Below are positions 54,408-63,012 of a DNA stretch of 64,000 nucleotides, piece by piece; position 1 is the stretch's first letter; each line of letters begins with the position of its first letter. The notes beneath the pieces are model-generated. The model made no database searches. It was not told the DNA's origin and was given only the letters and a program-made list of their open reading frames with translations. The stretch covers positions 124,001-188,000 of the forward strand of contig NZ_BNBO01000002.1 in NCBI RefSeq assembly GCF_014655955.1, written 5' to 3'. The stretch is from Kitasatospora indigofera. GTDB lineage: Bacteria > Actinomycetota > Actinomycetes > Streptomycetales > Streptomycetaceae. The translations under genes were made by a program, and so were the position numbers.

Positions 54408-55586
54408 GTGCGAAACACCCTTGCCAGGGTGGCCATGGCCACCCTCATGACCCTGTCCACGCTCGGCCTCGGCGTCTCGGCCGCCGCGGCCGCCGACCGT
54501 ACGGGCGAAACCTCCGCCACCGGCACGGCCCGGCCGCTGTCGCCGGGGCTCACCGACGCGCTCCGGCGCGACCTCGGCCTCACCGAGGGTCAGGCCGCCC
54601 GCCGGCTGGCCCGGGAGGACCTCGCGGCCCGGCTGGCACCCCGGGCCGAGCAGCTCGCCGGCCAGGCCTTCGCCGGCTCCTGGTACGACGCCGACCGGGA
54701 GACCCTGGTGGTCGCCGTCACCGACGCCGCGCGGAGCACCGCGCTCCGGGCGGCGGGGGCCGAGACGGTGGTCGTCCGGCACTCGCAGCAGGAGCTCGAC
54801 AGCGCGAAGGCCGCCATCGACACCCGCTCCCGGGCCGCCGCGGCCCCGGCGGGGGTCAGCAGCTGGCGGGTCGACCCGCGACGCAACAGCGTGGTGGTCG
54901 AACTCGCCCCCGGCGCCCGGCAGGACGCCCGGGTGGCGGCCTTCGTCGCCGCGGCGGAGCAGGCCGGCCCGGTGACGGTCGAGGAGCAGGGCGCCGACCG
55001 TACGCCGCGCACCCTGTCGGCCGGCGTGGTCGGCGGGGACCCGTACTACATCAACGGCAACACCCGCTGCTCGATCGGGTTCGCGGTGCAGGGCGGCTTC
55101 GTCAGCGCCGGGCACTGCGGCGGCGCGGGCAGCAGCGTGGCCGGCTGGGACGGTTCGGCGATGGGCTCGTTCGCCGGCTCGTCGTTCCCGGGCAACGACT
55201 ACTCGTTCATCCGGATCGGCAACGGCTGGTGGACCGTCCCGGTGGTCCTCGGCTGGGGCACCGTCAGTGACGTGCTGGTCCGCGGGTCCTGGCAGGCCCC
55301 GGTCGGCTCCTCGGTCTGCCGCTCCGGCTCCACCACCCACTGGCACTGCGGCACGGTGCAGGGCCTCAACGAGACCGTCAACTACAGCCAGGGCGCGGTC
55401 TACCAGGTGACCCGGACCAGCGTCTGCGCCGAGCCGGGCGACTCCGGCGGCTCCTTCATCACCGGGGACCAGGCGCAGGGCGTGACCTCCGGCGGCTGGG
55501 GCAACTGCAGCAGCGGCGGCCAGACCTGGTTCCAGCCGGTGAACGAGATCCTCTCGGTCTACGGCCTGTCCCTGGTCACCGCCTGA
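54408..55586 (+). CDS. Secreted S1-family serine protease (alpha-lytic/streptogrisin type)
   Basis: A 392-residue preproprotease. A Sec signal peptide (about 1-28) and a prodomain (about 35-200) of the alpha-lytic type, needed for folding, precede the chymotrypsin-fold mature enzyme. The triad is visible: His in SAGHCG (near 228), Asp in GNDYSF (near 264) and Ser in GDSGGS (near 345), with Cys pairs around each. The GTG start follows AGAGGAG. The upstream region carries dre-like and LacI-type palindromes, so it is probably induced when polymers are degraded. A strong palindromic terminator follows. Confidence 0.95.
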   Translation: MRNTLARVAMATLMTLSTLGLGVSAAAAADRTGETSATGTARPLSPGLTDALRRDLGLTEGQAARRLAREDLAARLAPRAEQLAGQAFAGSWYDADRETLVVAVTDAARSTALRAAGAETVVVRHSQQELDSAKAAIDTRSRAAAAPAGVSSWRVDPRRNSVVVELAPGARQDARVAAFVAAAEQAGPVTVEEQGADRTPRTLSAGVVGGDPYYINGNTRCSIGFAVQGGFVSAGHCGGAGSSVAGWDGSAMGSFAGSSFPGNDYSFIRIGNGWWTVPVVLGWGTVSDVLVRGSWQAPVGSSVCRSGSTTHWHCGTVQGLNETVNYSQGAVYQVTRTSVCAEPGDSGGSFITGDQAQGVTSGGWGNCSSGGQTWFQPVNEILSVYGLSLVTA

Positions 55587-55600
55587 CCGGCTGAGCGGGT

Positions 55601-55630
55601 GCGCCCCGGGGCCGGCCGGCCCCGGGGCGC
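55601..55630. terminator. Bidirectional terminator between protease and dnaE
   Basis: This is a perfect 30-base palindrome, each arm 15 bases (GCGCCCCGGGGCCGG at 55601-55615), lying between the convergent protease and dnaE stop codons. Confidence 0.85.
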
Positions 55631-55666
55631 GCGGCCCGGCGGCACCGGAACGCCGGGCGAGCGCTG

Positions 55667-58600
55667 TCAGATGCTCCAGGCAGAGGGCCCGAGCAGCGTC
55701 TTGACCTCGCTGGCGAAGGCGTTGTCGGTGTTGACCAGGAAGCCCAGCTCGTACAGGACGTTCTTCTGCCGGCTGGTGGTCAGCAGCCGCACCGGCACGT
55801 CGCCGGGGTGCGCCCGCAGCGAGCGCTTGAGCTCGCGGACCATGTGCGGGTTGACCTTGGCCTCGGGCACGGTGATCTGGATCGGCGGCTTGCCGCCGTG
55901 CTCGGCGGAGGAGATGTCGAGCTGGGTGATCTCCTGCCCGAAGATGCTCAGCGAGCCGTCGCGCTCGTTGAGCCGCCCGCGGGCCGAGATGACGTTGTCC
56001 TCGACCATCTGGTCGGCCATCAGGTTGTAGGTGGCGGGGAAGAACAGCACCTCGACCGAGCCGTCCCGGTCGGCCAGGGTGATGATCGCCCAGGCGTTGC
56101 CCGCCTTGTTGATCCGCCGGTCGACCGAGGTGATCAGGCCGGCGAGCTTGACCTCGCCCTCGGTGCGGCCGGAGCCGAGCAGTTCGGCGATGGAGATGTC
56201 GCGGTTGCGGGAGAGGATGTGCTCGGCGCCGTCCAGCGGGTGGCTGGAGACGTACAGGCCGAGCATCTCCCGCTCCAGGCTGAGCAGTTGCTTGCGCGGC
56301 CATTCGCGGTCGGTGAGTTCGAAGTCCAGCCCGATGGTGGGGATGTCCTCGCCGGTGTCCATCGCGCCGAAGAGGTCGTCCTGGCCGATGGCCTGCTGCT
56401 TCTTGACGCCGGTGACGGCGTCGATGGCGTTCTCGTGGACGGTGGTCAGCGACAGACGGGTGTGCCCGAGCGAGTCGAAGGCGCCGGCCTTGATCAGCGA
56501 GTCGATGGTGCGCTTGTTGCACACCACCAGCTCGACCTTGTCCAGGAAGTCGGCGAAGGAGGTGTACTTGCCCTTCTCGCCGCGGGTCTTGACCAGCGAC
56601 TCGATCACCGGCACGCCGACGTTGCGGACGGCCTTGAGGCCGAAGCGGACGTCGTTGCCGACGGCGGTGAAGTCGACCACGGACTCGTTGACGTCCGGGG
56701 AAAGGATCTTGATGCCCATCTGGCGGCACTCCGCCAGGTAGACGGCCATCTTGTCCTTGTCGTCGGCCACCGAGGTCAGCAGGGCGGCCATGTACTCGGC
56801 CGGGTAGTTGGCCTTGAGGTACGCGGTCTGGTACGAGACCAGGCCGTAGGCGGCGGAGTGCGATTTGTTGAACGCGTAGCCGGCGAACGGGACCAGCACG
56901 TCCCAGACCGCCTGGATCGCCTCGTCCGAGTAGCCGCGCTCCTTGCAGCCCGCGTGGAAGGGGACGAACTCCTTCTCCAGGACCTCTTTCTTCTTCTTGC
57001 CCATCGCGCGGCGGAGCAGGTCGGCCTGTCCGAGGCTGTAGCCGGCCAGCACCTGGGCGGCTCGCTGCACCTGCTCCTGGTAGACGATCAGGCCGTAGGT
57101 GGGGCCGAGGACCTCCTTGAGGGGCTCCTCCAGCTCCGGGTGGATCGGGATGATCTCCTGCTGGGCGTTCTTGCGCAGCGCGTAGTTGGTGTGCGAGTTC
57201 ATGCCCATCGGGCCCGGCCGGTACAGCGCCGAGACGGCGGAGATGTCGGCGAACTCGGTCGGCTTCATCAGCTTGAGCAGGGCGCGCATGGGGCCGCCGT
57301 CGAGCTGGAACACGCCCAGGGTGTCACCGCGGGCGAGCAGTTCGTACGTGGTGGGGTCGTCCAGCGCGATCTTCTCGATGTCGACCTCGACACCGCGGTT
57401 GGCCTTCACGATCTTGATGCAGTGGTCGATGATGCCCAGGTTCCGCAGACCCAGGAAGTCCATCTTGATCAGGCCCATGGCTTCGCACGACGGGTAGTCG
57501 AAGCCGGTGATGATCACGCCGTCCTTGTCCCGCATGTGCAGCGGGACGAGTTCCAGCAGCGGGGTCGAGGAGAGGATCACCGCGGCCGCGTGCACGCCGG
57601 TGCCGCGGATCAGGCCCTCGATGCCCAGGCCGGTGTCGATGATCTTCTTGACGTCGGGCTCGTTCTGGTACAGCGCCCGGATCTCGGTGCCCTCGTTGTA
57701 CCGGGGGTGCTTCTCGTTGAAGAGGTCCGCGAGCGGGACGCCCTTGCCCATCACGTCCGGCGGCATCGCCTTGGTGATCCGGTCGCCCATCGCGAAGGGG
57801 TAGCCGAGGATGCGGTTGGCGTCCTTGACGGCGGCCTTCGCCTTGATGGTGCCGAAGGTGTTCACCTGGGCGGTGTACTCGGCGCCGTACTTGTCGGTGA
57901 CGTAGCGCACCATCTGGTCGCGCTGGCGGTCGTCGAAGTCGATGTCGACGTCCGGGGGGTTGATGCGCTCGGGGTTGAGGAACCGCTCGAACAGGAGGTC
58001 GTGCTCCAGCGGGTCCAGCTCGGTGATCCGGGTCAGGTACGAGACCATCGAGCCGGCCGCGGAGCCTCGGCCCGGGCCGACCGGGATGCCGTTGTCGCGG
58101 GCGTACTGGCAGATGTCGGCGACCACGAGGAAGTACGCGTCGAAGCCCATCGGGGAGATGACGCCCATCTCCAGCTCGACCCGGTCCAGCACCTCCTGGC
58201 TCGGGTTGTCGCCGTAGCGGACCTTCAGGCCGGCCTTGATCTTCTGGCGCAGGAAGGACGCCTGGGTCTCCCCCTCGGGGACGTCGAACTGCGGCATCCG
58301 GTCGACGTAGTTGAAGACCTCGTCGTACGGCTCGATCCGCTCGGCGATCGCCAGCGTGTTGGCGCAGGCCTCCGGGAGCTCGCTGAACAGCGCCTGCATC
58401 TCGTCGGCGGTCTTGACGTAGTAGCCGTCGCCGTTGAACTTGAAGCGGTTCGGGTCGTCCTTGTTCTTGCCCACGCCGACGCAGAGCAGGCTGTCGTGCG
58501 CGTCCGCCTGGTCGGCGGTCACGTAGTGCGAGTCGTTGGTGGCCAGCAGCGGGATGTTCAGTTCCTTGGCCAGCCGCAGCAGGTCCTGGCGGACGTCCCG

Positions 58601-59221
58601 CTCGATGGACAGGCCGTGGTCCATCAGCTCCAGGAAGTAGTTCTCCTTGCCGAAGATGTCCTGGTAGGCGCCGGCGGCCTTGACCGCCTCCTCGTACTGG
58701 CCGAGCCGCAGGCGGGTCTGCACCTCGCCGGAGGGGCAGCCGGTGGTGGCGATGATCCCGGTGGCGTTCGCGGCGATCAGCTCGCGGTCCATCCGGGGCT
58801 TCATGTAGTAGCCCTCCATCGACGCGAGCGAGGAGAGCTTGAAGAGGTTCCGCAGGCCGGCGACGTTCTGCGCCCACATCGTCATGTGGGTGTACCGGCC
58901 GCCGCCGGAGACGTCCTTGCCGCCCTCGCCGTCGGCGCTCACCTGCCGCTGCCCGCCGGGCGCCCAGAAGGTCGGCTTCTTGTGGAAGCGCGAGCCGGGC
59001 GCCACGTACGCCTCGATGCCGATGATCGGCTTCACGGCGCCGTCGAGCTTCTTCGCGCTCTGGAAGAACTCGTACGCGCCGAACATGTTGCCGTGGTCGC
59101 TCATCGCGATGGCGGGCATGCCCTGCCGCTGGGCCTCCGCGAACAGCTTGCCGTTCTTCGCGGCCCCGTCCAGCATCGAGTACTCGGTGTGGACATGCAG
59201 GTGAACGAAGCTGTCGGCCAC
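55667..59221 (-). CDS. dnaE: DNA polymerase III alpha subunit
   Basis: The replicative polymerase catalytic subunit, 1184 residues. The PHP domain at the N-terminus opens with HLHVHTEYSMLDGA. The palm carries catalytic Asp residues in PDVDIDFDD (near 420) and in the upstream GPGRGSAAGS region. Finger and helix-hairpin-helix regions follow, and an OB-fold domain (VKLAGLITSVDRR, near 1020) lies before the C-terminal tau-binding part. The length and order match the essential DnaE1 of actinobacteria. GTG 59221 follows GAGGAG. A symmetric repeat lies about 110 bases upstream. The call is secure. Confidence 0.98.
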   Translation of the reverse strand: MADSFVHLHVHTEYSMLDGAAKNGKLFAEAQRQGMPAIAMSDHGNMFGAYEFFQSAKKLDGAVKPIIGIEAYVAPGSRFHKKPTFWAPGGQRQVSADGEGGKDVSGGGRYTHMTMWAQNVAGLRNLFKLSSLASMEGYYMKPRMDRELIAANATGIIATTGCPSGEVQTRLRLGQYEEAVKAAGAYQDIFGKENYFLELMDHGLSIERDVRQDLLRLAKELNIPLLATNDSHYVTADQADAHDSLLCVGVGKNKDDPNRFKFNGDGYYVKTADEMQALFSELPEACANTLAIAERIEPYDEVFNYVDRMPQFDVPEGETQASFLRQKIKAGLKVRYGDNPSQEVLDRVELEMGVISPMGFDAYFLVVADICQYARDNGIPVGPGRGSAAGSMVSYLTRITELDPLEHDLLFERFLNPERINPPDVDIDFDDRQRDQMVRYVTDKYGAEYTAQVNTFGTIKAKAAVKDANRILGYPFAMGDRITKAMPPDVMGKGVPLADLFNEKHPRYNEGTEIRALYQNEPDVKKIIDTGLGIEGLIRGTGVHAAAVILSSTPLLELVPLHMRDKDGVIITGFDYPSCEAMGLIKMDFLGLRNLGIIDHCIKIVKANRGVEVDIEKIALDDPTTYELLARGDTLGVFQLDGGPMRALLKLMKPTEFADISAVSALYRPGPMGMNSHTNYALRKNAQQEIIPIHPELEEPLKEVLGPTYGLIVYQEQVQRAAQVLAGYSLGQADLLRRAMGKKKKEVLEKEFVPFHAGCKERGYSDEAIQAVWDVLVPFAGYAFNKSHSAAYGLVSYQTAYLKANYPAEYMAALLTSVADDKDKMAVYLAECRQMGIKILSPDVNESVVDFTAVGNDVRFGLKAVRNVGVPVIESLVKTRGEKGKYTSFADFLDKVELVVCNKRTIDSLIKAGAFDSLGHTRLSLTTVHENAIDAVTGVKKQQAIGQDDLFGAMDTGEDIPTIGLDFELTDREWPRKQLLSLEREMLGLYVSSHPLDGAEHILSRNRDISIAELLGSGRTEGEVKLAGLITSVDRRINKAGNAWAIITLADRDGSVEVLFFPATYNLMADQMVEDNVISARGRLNERDGSLSIFGQEITQLDISSAEHGGKPPIQITVPEAKVNPHMVRELKRSLRAHPGDVPVRLLTTSRQKNVLYELGFLVNTDNAFASEVKTLLGPSAWSI

Positions 59222-59327
59222 GTGGGAATGACTCCTCGGACATAGATCTCCGGCGGGGAAACCCCCACCCTAGCGCGGTCCGAAGATCGATTCCTGATGC
59301 CTGACGGGGTGTCCGGGACGGGTGCGA

Positions 59328-59342
59328 CAGTGACCGTCACTG
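59328..59342. promoter_or_regulatory. Perfect inverted repeat upstream of dnaE
   Basis: CAGTGACCGTCACTG has 7-base arms around one base, 107 bases before the dnaE start, upstream of a TAGGGT -10-like box. It suits a dimeric repressor or activator site; it does not match the actinobacterial LexA box. Confidence 0.4.
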
Positions 59343-59436
59343 CCCGTCGCCGGGTGGCGACCAGGGCGCATCGCGCCCGCCCGGTGACCGGTTCCGGCGG
59401 GTCGGCGCGGCCGGGCCCCGGGGCTGTGAGACGTGT

Positions 59437-59481
59437 CACGCCGGACGGCCGGGAGCGTGCCGCCCCCGGCCGTCCGGCGTG
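59437..59481 (-). terminator. Terminator of the RDD gene
   Basis: Perfect 17-base arms (59437-59453 and 59465-59481; the core is CGCCGGACGGCCGGG and its complement) enclose an 11-base loop, 18 bases after the RDD stop codon. Confidence 0.85.
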
Positions 59482-59498
59482 TCCCGGGCCGGCCGGGC

Positions 59499-60338
59499 TC
59501 AGTGCTCCTTGACCACCACGGTGCCCGCGGGCTTGTCGTGCAGGCACTGCTGGAACGGCTTGTCCCAGAGCTGCCACAGCACGTTCACCAGGGCGAACAG
59601 GCTGCCCAGGCAGTAGACGGCGGACGGCAGCCCGTAGAGCGCCGCGCGGGTCCACAGCGCGTTGTCGGCCGGCCGCCCGCCGTGCTGCAGGGCCACCACC
59701 CGGATCCGCATCGCCTTCTTGCCCACCGTCTGGCCGTGCTGGGTGAGCAGCATGACGATCTCGTAGCCGAAGCCCACCAACCCCAGCACCAGGTAGAGCA
59801 GGATCGAGCCGGTGCTCTCCAGCAGCAGGCCCAGCACCAGGTACGGGACCAGCAGGACGGCGGAGTCGATCAGCCGGGCCAGGAAGCGGTCGCCGGCCGA
59901 GGCCAGCGTGCGGCTGCCCGGCGCGGGCGGGCCGCCGTACTGGGCGGGCGGGGCCAGCCACTGCGGCCAGGCCTGCTGCGGGCCGGGCGGCTGCCCGTAC
60001 CCGGGCTGCCCGTACCCCGGCTGCCCGTAGGGCTGCTGCCCGTAGCCGGGCTGGCCGCCGTAGGGCTGCTGGCCGTACGCCGGCTGCTCGGCGCCGTAGG
60101 GCGGCTGCGGTGCGCCGTACCCGGGCCCGCCGGCCGGCGGCGGGGGCTGCTGCGGGTAGCCGTAGGGCTGCCCGGTCTTGCCGTACGGATCCTGGGCCGG
60201 CGGCGGCCCGTACGGACCCGGGGCCGGCTGCTGGCCGTAGGGCCCGGGGGCCGGCGGCTGCTGGCCGTACGGGGTCTGGCCGTAGGGGTTGTTGGGGTCG
60301 GACGGGTAGCCGTATCCCGGCGGGTTCTGAGTGCTCAT
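59499..60338 (-). CDS. RDD-family membrane protein with Tyr/Gly/Gln-rich N-terminus
   Basis: A 279-residue protein. The first roughly 135 residues are a low-complexity cytoplasmic region of YGQQP- and GYGQP-type repeats, and the rest is an RDD domain: [18 protein letters not shown] (the Arg-Asp-Asp region), then three hydrophobic helices with KKAMRIRVV between them. RDD proteins are small membrane proteins, some of which are ion or osmolyte antiporters. The role here is unknown. The start ATG 60338 has only a very close GGGAG, so initiation strength is uncertain. Confidence 0.85.
   Translation of the reverse strand: MSTQNPPGYGYPSDPNNPYGQTPYGQQPPAPGPYGQQPAPGPYGPPPAQDPYGKTGQPYGYPQQPPPPAGGPGYGAPQPPYGAEQPAYGQQPYGGQPGYGQQPYGQPGYGQPGYGQPPGPQQAWPQWLAPPAQYGGPPAPGSRTLASAGDRFLARLIDSAVLLVPYLVLGLLLESTGSILLYLVLGLVGFGYEIVMLLTQHGQTVGKKAMRIRVVALQHGGRPADNALWTRAALYGLPSAVYCLGSLFALVNVLWQLWDKPFQQCLHDKPAGTVVVKEH
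59930..60130. repeat. Short-period coding repeats (GYGQP/YGQQP units)
   Basis: Repeated CCGTACCCGGGCTG-like units encode the Tyr/Gly/Gln/Pro-rich N-terminus of the RDD protein. Copy number is likely to vary between strains. Confidence 0.7.
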
Positions 60339-60439
60339 GCTCCCGGCTCAGCTCGTCGTTGACTGTCCGGCCCGATCCTGTCCTGCCGGGCCCTCCTCCG
60401 GGAGGAGATCACGTGGATCGGTGCATGAACAGTCCGTTT

Positions 60440-60472
60440 CCGCGGGGCCCGCCGGCCGGCCGGGCCCCGCGG
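60440..60472 (-). terminator. Terminator of the PemK/MazF-like gene
   Basis: Perfect 12-base arms CCGCGGGGCCCG (60440-60451) and CGGGCCCCGCGG (60461-60472) enclose a 9-base loop, just after the stop at 60478. Confidence 0.8.
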
Positions 60473-60477
60473 GGGGC

Positions 60478-60930
60478 TCAGCTCCAGCGGTAGCGGAGCC
60501 TCAGGCGGTCGGTGACGAGGTTGAACCGGGCCCGGTCCAGGGCGCAGGCCTCGCGGCGCATGCCCTGGTCGTGCACCCGCAGCACCCGCTCCAGCGAGAC
60601 CCAGGAGTCGCGCCCGGTGCGGTCCCAGGGCCCCGCGCCGATCGGCACCCAGTCGCTGTCCGCGCTGTGGGCCTTGCTGGAGAGCATCACGGTGAGCAGC
60701 GTCCCGCCCGGCTCGCGGGCGACCACCAGCACCGGGCGGTCCTTGCCCCGGCCGTCGTTCTCCTCGTACGGGACCCAGGTCCAGACGATCTCGCCCGGGT
60801 CCGGGTCGCCGTCGTGGTCGGGCGCGTACTCGGTGCGGACCGGGCCGATCCGCGAAGGGTCGACCTCGCTGGTCGCGAAGGGGCCGTGGGAGCCCGGGGC
60901 CTGCTCGGATCGCTGCGTCAATTCGGCCAT
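60478..60930 (-). CDS. PemK/MazF-family protein without a partner antitoxin
   Basis: A 150-residue protein whose C-terminal roughly 105 residues match the MazF/PemK fold. GEIVWTWVPYEENDGRGKDRPVLVV is the opening beta-strand pair with the conserved RPVLVV, and VSLERVLRVHDQGM the later strand. Classic members cut mRNA at short sequences. The N-terminal roughly 45 residues are acidic and disordered. No antitoxin gene is adjacent on either side, and the gene is monocistronic with its own hairpin. It may therefore be a domesticated or non-toxic member. ATG 60930 appears leaderless. Confidence 0.85.
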   Translation of the reverse strand: MAELTQRSEQAPGSHGPFATSEVDPSRIGPVRTEYAPDHDGDPDPGEIVWTWVPYEENDGRGKDRPVLVVAREPGGTLLTVMLSSKAHSADSDWVPIGAGPWDRTGRDSWVSLERVLRVHDQGMRREACALDRARFNLVTDRLRLRYRWS

Positions 60931-60936
60931 GCGCGC

Positions 60937-60942
60937 AGGCTA
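60937..60942 (-). promoter_or_regulatory. -10 box of leaderless promoter, PemK/MazF-like gene
   Basis: On the minus strand TAGCCT ends six bases before ATG 60930, with no ribosome site. Confidence 0.55.
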
Positions 60943-61030
60943 GTGACCGGCGGCGGGGTGATCAAGAGCGGCGGCGGACCGATCGGGCGAGGCGCGTGCG
61001 GGGGGCTCCGGGGCCGGGCCCGCGGCGCGC

Positions 61031-61954
61031 TCAGGGCGCGAGCGCCCGGGCCGGCGGCCCCTCGTCCAGGTCCGGCGGCAGCGCGGTGCGCAGGGCGGCG
61101 GTGAAGGCCGCCACCGCGGGGTGGGCGGCGGCGCCGCTGCGGAACGCCGTACGGGTGCGGCGGCACATCCCCAGCCGGGTCAGGGTGACGCCGGCGAGCT
61201 GCTCCGGGGCGCCCAGCCGGGGCACCAGGGCGACCCCCTGCCCGGCCGCCACCAGGGCCAGCACGGTGGCGAACTCGTCGACCTGGTGGCGCACCCGGGG
61301 GGTGAAGCCCGCCGCCTCGCAGGCCCGGGCGGCCATCGTCCGGCAGAGCGTGCCGGGCGTGCCCATGATCCACGGGTGCTCCCGCCAGCGGCCGACCGGA
61401 TCGTCCCCGGCGGGCCGGGCGCCCGCCGGGGACGCCAGGTACATCGCCTCGCTGAACAGCGGCTCGGTGGCCAGGCCGGGCTCCTGGGGCGCGGGCACGA
61501 AGTCGTAGTCGTGCACCAGGGCCACGTCCAGCTCGCCGGCCCGCAGCGCGTCGCCGACCCGGGCCGGGTCCATCTCGGCGACCATCGGCTCCAGCCCCGG
61601 GTGCTCGCGGGCCAGCACGGTGAGCGCGCCGGGGACGATCGCCCGGGCCGCCGAGGGGAAGGTGCCGATCCGCAGCGATCCGGCCAACCCCTGTCTGGCG
61701 TCGGCCAGTTCGGAACCGGCAAGTTCCAGCCGTTCCAGCACCGCCTCGGCATGGCGGACCAGGTTGCGCCCGGCCGGGGTCAGCGCGACCCGCCGTCCGG
61801 TGCGCTCCAGCAGCGGCACCCCGGCCTCCCGCTCCAGCACGGACAACTGCTGGGAGACGGCGGACGGGCTGAAGGCGAGCGCCTCGGCCACCGCGGCGAT
61901 GGTGCCCCGGTGGGCGAGTTCCCTGAGCAGGCGCAGGCGCCGGACGTCGAGCAT
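61031..61954 (-). CDS. LysR-family transcriptional regulator
   Basis: A 307-residue regulator. The N-terminal winged HTH (about 1-62, RLRLLRELAHRGTIAAVAEALAFSPSAVSQQLSVLE) is joined to a LysR substrate-binding domain. It is divergent from a DapA-like gene 72 bases away, which it probably controls. ATG 61954 looks leaderless (TAAGCT six bases upstream). The inducer is unknown. Confidence 0.93.
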   Translation of the reverse strand: MLDVRRLRLLRELAHRGTIAAVAEALAFSPSAVSQQLSVLEREAGVPLLERTGRRVALTPAGRNLVRHAEAVLERLELAGSELADARQGLAGSLRIGTFPSAARAIVPGALTVLAREHPGLEPMVAEMDPARVGDALRAGELDVALVHDYDFVPAPQEPGLATEPLFSEAMYLASPAGARPAGDDPVGRWREHPWIMGTPGTLCRTMAARACEAAGFTPRVRHQVDEFATVLALVAAGQGVALVPRLGAPEQLAGVTLTRLGMCRRTRTAFRSGAAAHPAVAAFTAALRTALPPDLDEGPPARALAP

Positions 61955-61960
61955 CGGCTC

Positions 61961-61966
61961 AGCTTA
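61961..61966 (-). promoter_or_regulatory. -10 box of leaderless promoter, LysR gene
   Basis: On the minus strand TAAGCT ends six bases before ATG 61954. The divergent gap of 72 bases should also hold the LysR operator for the DapA-like gene. Confidence 0.5.
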
Positions 61967-62026
61967 CGGTTGTCGGCGGCAATATGAACTGGACCTGGCG
62001 GTCGGGCCCGGGCGAGGCTGATCACC

Positions 62027-62929
62027 ATGAACCAGCACATCCCGCTGACGGGGATCTTCGTCCCCCTCGTCACGCCCTTCGCCGCCGACGGCACCATCGC
62101 CCGGCCGGCCCTGGAGGCCCTGGCGCACTCCCTGCTGGACGAGGGCGCAGCCGGCCTGGCCGCCCTCGGCACCACCGCCGAGGCGGCCGCCCTGGACGAG
62201 GCGGAGCGGCGCACCGTGGTCGACGTGGTCGCCGCCGTCTGCCGCGAGCGCGGCGCCACCCTGCTCGTCGGCACCGGCGGAGCCGGCACCCTCGGCACCG
62301 CCGAGGCGCTGCTCGCCCTCGGCAAGTCCACCCCGGAGGCGGCCGCCGCGATGGTGACCGTGCCGGCCTTCACCCGCCCGGGCGAGGCCGGCGTGGTCGC
62401 GCACTTCCGCCGGCTGGCCGCGACCAGCCCCGTCCCGCTGGTCGTCTACCACATCCCGTACCGCACCGGGCAGTCGCTGAGCGCCGCCGCACTGCTCGAA
62501 CTGGCCGGCGTCCCCGGCATCGCCGGGGTGAAGCACGCCGTCGGCGGCATCGACCAGGACACCGTCGAACTGCTCGGCTCCGCACCGGCCGGCTTCGCCG
62601 TCCTGGCCGGGGACGACGCCTTCCTCTCCCCGCTGCTCGCGCTCGGCGCCGCCGGCGGCATCCTGGCCTCGGCCCACCTGGCCACCGCCCGCTTCGCCGA
62701 ACTGGCCGCCGCCTGGCAGGCCGGCGAGGCCGACCGCGCCCGTGCCCTCGGCCACCAGCTCGCGGCCCTCGCCAAGGCGGCCTTCGCCGGCCCCAACCCG
62801 ACGGTGATCAAGGCCGTGCTGCACGCCCAGGGCCGGATCCCCACCCCGGACGTCCGGCTCCCGCTGCTGCCCGCCGGCCCGGTCGAGACCGCCGTCGCAC
62901 TGGCCGGAACGGACCGCCTGACCCGGTGA
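62027..62929 (+). CDS. Dihydrodipicolinate-synthase-family aldolase (DapA-like)
   Basis: A 300-residue class I aldolase of the DapA/N-acetylneuraminate lyase family. The Schiff-base Lys is in IAGVKHAVGG (near 165), and the Tyr/Arg pair is in VYHIPYRTG. The substrate loop normally written GTTGES reads GTTAEAA here, so the conserved Gly and Ser are changed. Divergence from a dedicated LysR regulator also argues for a catabolic or specialised aldolase rather than the housekeeping lysine enzyme, although asd lies 117 bases downstream on the same strand. The exact substrate is unknown. Confidence 0.88.
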   Translation: MNQHIPLTGIFVPLVTPFAADGTIARPALEALAHSLLDEGAAGLAALGTTAEAAALDEAERRTVVDVVAAVCRERGATLLVGTGGAGTLGTAEALLALGKSTPEAAAAMVTVPAFTRPGEAGVVAHFRRLAATSPVPLVVYHIPYRTGQSLSAAALLELAGVPGIAGVKHAVGGIDQDTVELLGSAPAGFAVLAGDDAFLSPLLALGAAGGILASAHLATARFAELAAAWQAGEADRARALGHQLAALAKAAFAGPNPTVIKAVLHAQGRIPTPDVRLPLLPAGPVETAVALAGTDRLTR

Positions 62930-63012
62930 GGACGCCGCCCGCCGTTCACACCTTGGAATACCTGGCGGCCCTGGCCGGGGTTCAAGGCATGATGGGCTGA
63001 GTGCGGCTGTGA

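Noticed and set aside
55808..59245. A 1145-codon open frame antisense to dnaE
   Set aside because: It is the mirror of a GC-saturated coding region; its translation is Val/Asp/Gly/Arg-rich low complexity with no motif, while the opposite strand encodes unmistakable DnaE.
62953..62982. GGAAT ... GTT as a SigR-type promoter for asd
   Set aside because: The spacer is 20 bases rather than 18-19, and asd has no known link to thiol stress.
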